37,701 bases of DNA from Gammaproteobacteria bacterium. GTDB taxonomy: Bacteria; Pseudomonadota; Gammaproteobacteria; GCA-001735895. Below are positions 35,049 through 37,701 of the stretch, piece after piece. Where the stretch lies: assembly GCA_030066335.1 (NCBI GenBank), contig JASJBV010000009.1:1-37701 (forward strand), read 5' to 3'. Every line of letters begins with the position of its first letter. The first letter of the stretch is position 1. The notes beneath the pieces were generated by a model. That model did not search any database and had not been told where the DNA came from. It saw only the letters and a program-made list of their open reading frames with translations. The translations under genes and the position numbers were made by a program.

Positions 35049-35408
35049 ATGAAAACTCAGGTCAAATTATTGCTGACCGTCCAGTCGGTGATGATGCTGG
35101 TATTTCTGGCCCTGGTTTTGTTACTGCAGCTGGGTGACTGGATTTCAGCCCTGACTGGCTGTCTGGCCAGCCTGGTTCCGAGTATCTACTTCAGCATCAG
35201 AATGTTGCGGCAGGCAGATAATAATGAGGCTGCCGCGTGGCTGAGTTACGCTTACCGGTCCGAGATTGCCAAATGGGTGATGGCGGGGATTATATTTGCC
35301 GTGGCGTTCACCTCAGGCTATCCCTGGGACCCGATGATTTTATTTATCGGATATCTGCTGGTGCAGGTATCGGGTATGTTTGTACCACTAATACAAAAAG
35401 GTATTTAG
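35049..35408 (+). CDS. atpI: ATP synthase assembly/auxiliary protein AtpI
   Basis: A 119-aa membrane protein with four hydrophobic segments (about residues 8-26, 31-48, 70-90 and 95-115). AtpI is a non-structural protein helping c-ring assembly and Mg2+ homeostasis, and it starts the atp operon in gammaproteobacteria. I chose ATG at 35049 because the frame upstream (to 34977) would run into the predicted promoter. atpB begins 6 nt after the stop. Confidence 0.88.
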   Translation: MKTQVKLLLTVQSVMMLVFLALVLLLQLGDWISALTGCLASLVPSIYFSIRMLRQADNNEAAAWLSYAYRSEIAKWVMAGIIFAVAFTSGYPWDPMILFIGYLLVQVSGMFVPLIQKGI

Positions 35409-36257
<849 letters not shown>

Positions 36258-36274
36258 ATTTTCAAAACGTTTAA

Positions 36275-36541
<267 letters not shown>

Positions 36542-36589
36542 GCAAGAAGCTGAGCAACATCCAAGTTTAATCTCACAGAGGACAGCACT

Positions 36590-37060
36590 ATGAATTTCAA
36601 TGCAACCCTGATCGGCCAAATGATCACGTTTGCCGTGTTTGTCTGGTTCTGCATGAAATATATCTGGCCGCCGTTGATGCATGCGCTGGAAGAACGTAAG
36701 GCTAAGATCGCTGATGGACTCGCCGCTGCAGAACGAGGTCAGAAAGACCTGGAGCTGGCACAGGCAAGGGTCACTGACAACCTGAAAGAGGCGAAAGTGC
36801 AGGCCCAGGAAATCATCAACCAGGCGCACAAGCGTGCCAATGAAATGGTCGATGAGGCAAAAGAGGTCGCCCGCGAAGAGGCCGACAAAATCAAGGCCGC
36901 CGCCAGCGCTGATATTGAGCAGCAAATCAATTCGGCACGTGAACACCTGCGCAAGGAAGTGGCTGCGATTGCCATCGCCGGTACCGAGCAAATCCTGAAG
37001 CGTGAAGTCAACGCGGAAGCACATGGCAAGGTAATCGACGACATGATGGCGCAGATCTAG
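36590..37060 (+). CDS. atpF: F1Fo ATP synthase subunit b
   Basis: A 156-aa peripheral stalk protein. One N-terminal TM segment (about residues 5-25) precedes a long, charged coiled coil (RKAKIADGLAAAERGQKDL through the C terminus). Length equals the E. coli subunit. It links Fo to subunit delta. The start lies after AGAGGACAGC, and atpH follows after 9 nt. Confidence 0.97.
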   Translation: MNFNATLIGQMITFAVFVWFCMKYIWPPLMHALEERKAKIADGLAAAERGQKDLELAQARVTDNLKEAKVQAQEIINQAHKRANEMVDEAKEVAREEADKIKAAASADIEQQINSAREHLRKEVAAIAIAGTEQILKREVNAEAHGKVIDDMMAQI

Positions 37061-37069
37061 GAAATCACG

Positions 37070-37621
37070 ATGGCTGATTTTGAAACTGTTGCCCGGCCTT
37101 ATTCGAAAGCGATCTTCGAACTGGCCAGCGAACAGAAAAACCTCCAGTTCTGGTCTGATGTCATGCAACTGGCATCTTCGGTTGTCAGTGATGAGGCGAT
37201 GCAGGCTTTGGTAGCTTCTCCTTCCATGCTGGCAACGGATGTGACCGAGCTGTTTGTGTCGGTATTGTCCTCGGTCAAAGATGGACCGGAGATCAACCAG
37301 GAAGTGAAAAATCTGGTGGCCCTGTTGGCGGAGAACGATCGCCTGCTCGCCTTGCCCGAGATTGCGGCTGGTTTTGAAACCTACAAACAGGAAGCGGAAG
37401 GCACGATCGAGGTGATCGTAACCTCAGCACGAAAACTGTCTGTGCCCCAGGAAAAGAAAATCGCCGATAACATGAAGCAACGACTCGGTAAGGAAGTCAC
37501 CATCACTTCCGAGATCGATCAGTCGCTGATTGCCGGCGCCATTATCAAAGCGGGTGATCTGGTCATCGACGGGTCGGCTCGCGGACAGCTGGATAAATTG
37601 ACATCACAGCTGAACAAATAA
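37070..37621 (+). CDS. atpH: F1Fo ATP synthase subunit delta
   Basis: A 183-aa peripheral stalk subunit, near the usual 177-180 aa. The N-terminal helical domain begins VARPYSKAIFELA, the family signature, and the C-terminal domain contains the segment VTITSEIDQSLIAGAIIKAGDLVIDGS, typical of OSCP/delta. It caps the F1 hexamer and binds subunit b. atpA starts 30 nt later. Confidence 0.97.
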   Translation: MADFETVARPYSKAIFELASEQKNLQFWSDVMQLASSVVSDEAMQALVASPSMLATDVTELFVSVLSSVKDGPEINQEVKNLVALLAENDRLLALPEIAAGFETYKQEAEGTIEVIVTSARKLSVPQEKKIADNMKQRLGKEVTITSEIDQSLIAGAIIKAGDLVIDGSARGQLDKLTSQLNK

Positions 37622-37651
37622 CACTGAATATATTTATTACGGGATAACGCT

Positions 37652-37701
37652 ATGCAACTTAATCCGTCAGAAATTAGCGAACTGATAAAAGAGCGCATCA
37701 A
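37652..37701 (+). CDS. atpA: F1Fo ATP synthase subunit alpha, 5' end (cut by window edge)
   Basis: Only the first 16 codons are present, reading MQLNPSEISELIKERI, the conserved N terminus of subunit alpha (E. coli MQLNSTEISELIKQRI). It follows atpH in the standard operon order. The ribosome-site region is CGGGATAACGC. Confidence 0.93.
   Translation, partial: MQLNPSEISELIKERI

Overview
The window is a stretch of chromosome from a gammaproteobacterium. I cannot name a genus. The conserved blocks lolB-ispE-tRNA-Gln-prs-rplY-pth-ychF, divergent hemA-prfA-prmC, and mnmG-rsmG-parA-parB-atpIBEFHA are typical of that class. The last block normally lies close to the replication origin. A sigma-28 type promoter in front of a chemotaxis receptor suggests a motile cell. 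The tungsten enzyme genes and a c-type heme sensor suggest redox-versatile, partly anaerobic metabolism.

Layout. 1-1944: a membrane-anchored S1C/PDZ protease and a lone TupB-type tungstate permease on the minus strand. 1945-7363: a divergent operon for a tungsten aldehyde oxidoreductase of the three-subunit AorABC type: four-cluster ferredoxin, W/pterin catalytic subunit and FAD/NAD(P)H subunit. A MoaD-like protein, a small unknown protein ending in GGG and an E1-like MoeB/ThiF enzyme follow. A 140-bp MITE-like element sits between aorC and moaD and supplies part of the aorC stop codon. 7397-13884: a chemoreceptor with a periplasmic CxxCH motif, an AAC(6')-like acetyltransferase, an HD-GYP protein coupled to a hybrid histidine kinase, and an unknown exported protein. 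13897-16035: sugar acetyltransferase, TlpA-like thioredoxin, tRNA-Met and a DUF3750-like lipoprotein. 16040-23446: the minus-strand housekeeping run. Between ispE and prs it holds an array of five tRNA-Gln-derived units, of which only one is an intact tRNA. 23710-28804: hemA, prfA, prmC, a small conserved protein, a 0.6-kb island of nested palindromic repeats, and moeB. 28801-30572: a DMT exporter and a TraB/GumN protein. 30732-37701: mnmG, rsmG, parA, parB and the start of the F1Fo ATP synthase operon, truncated in atpA.

How the parts fit. TupB would help import tungstate. MoaD and the MoeB-like enzyme would serve the pterin cofactor. AorA, AorB and AorC would interconvert aldehydes and carboxylic acids using NAD(P)(H) or ferredoxin. 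The most unusual structures are the tRNA-Gln array, where a hairpin inserted in the T-loop keeps its pairing although its sequence changes between copies, the MITE inside the aor operon, and the second small GG-ended protein beside the E1-like enzyme.
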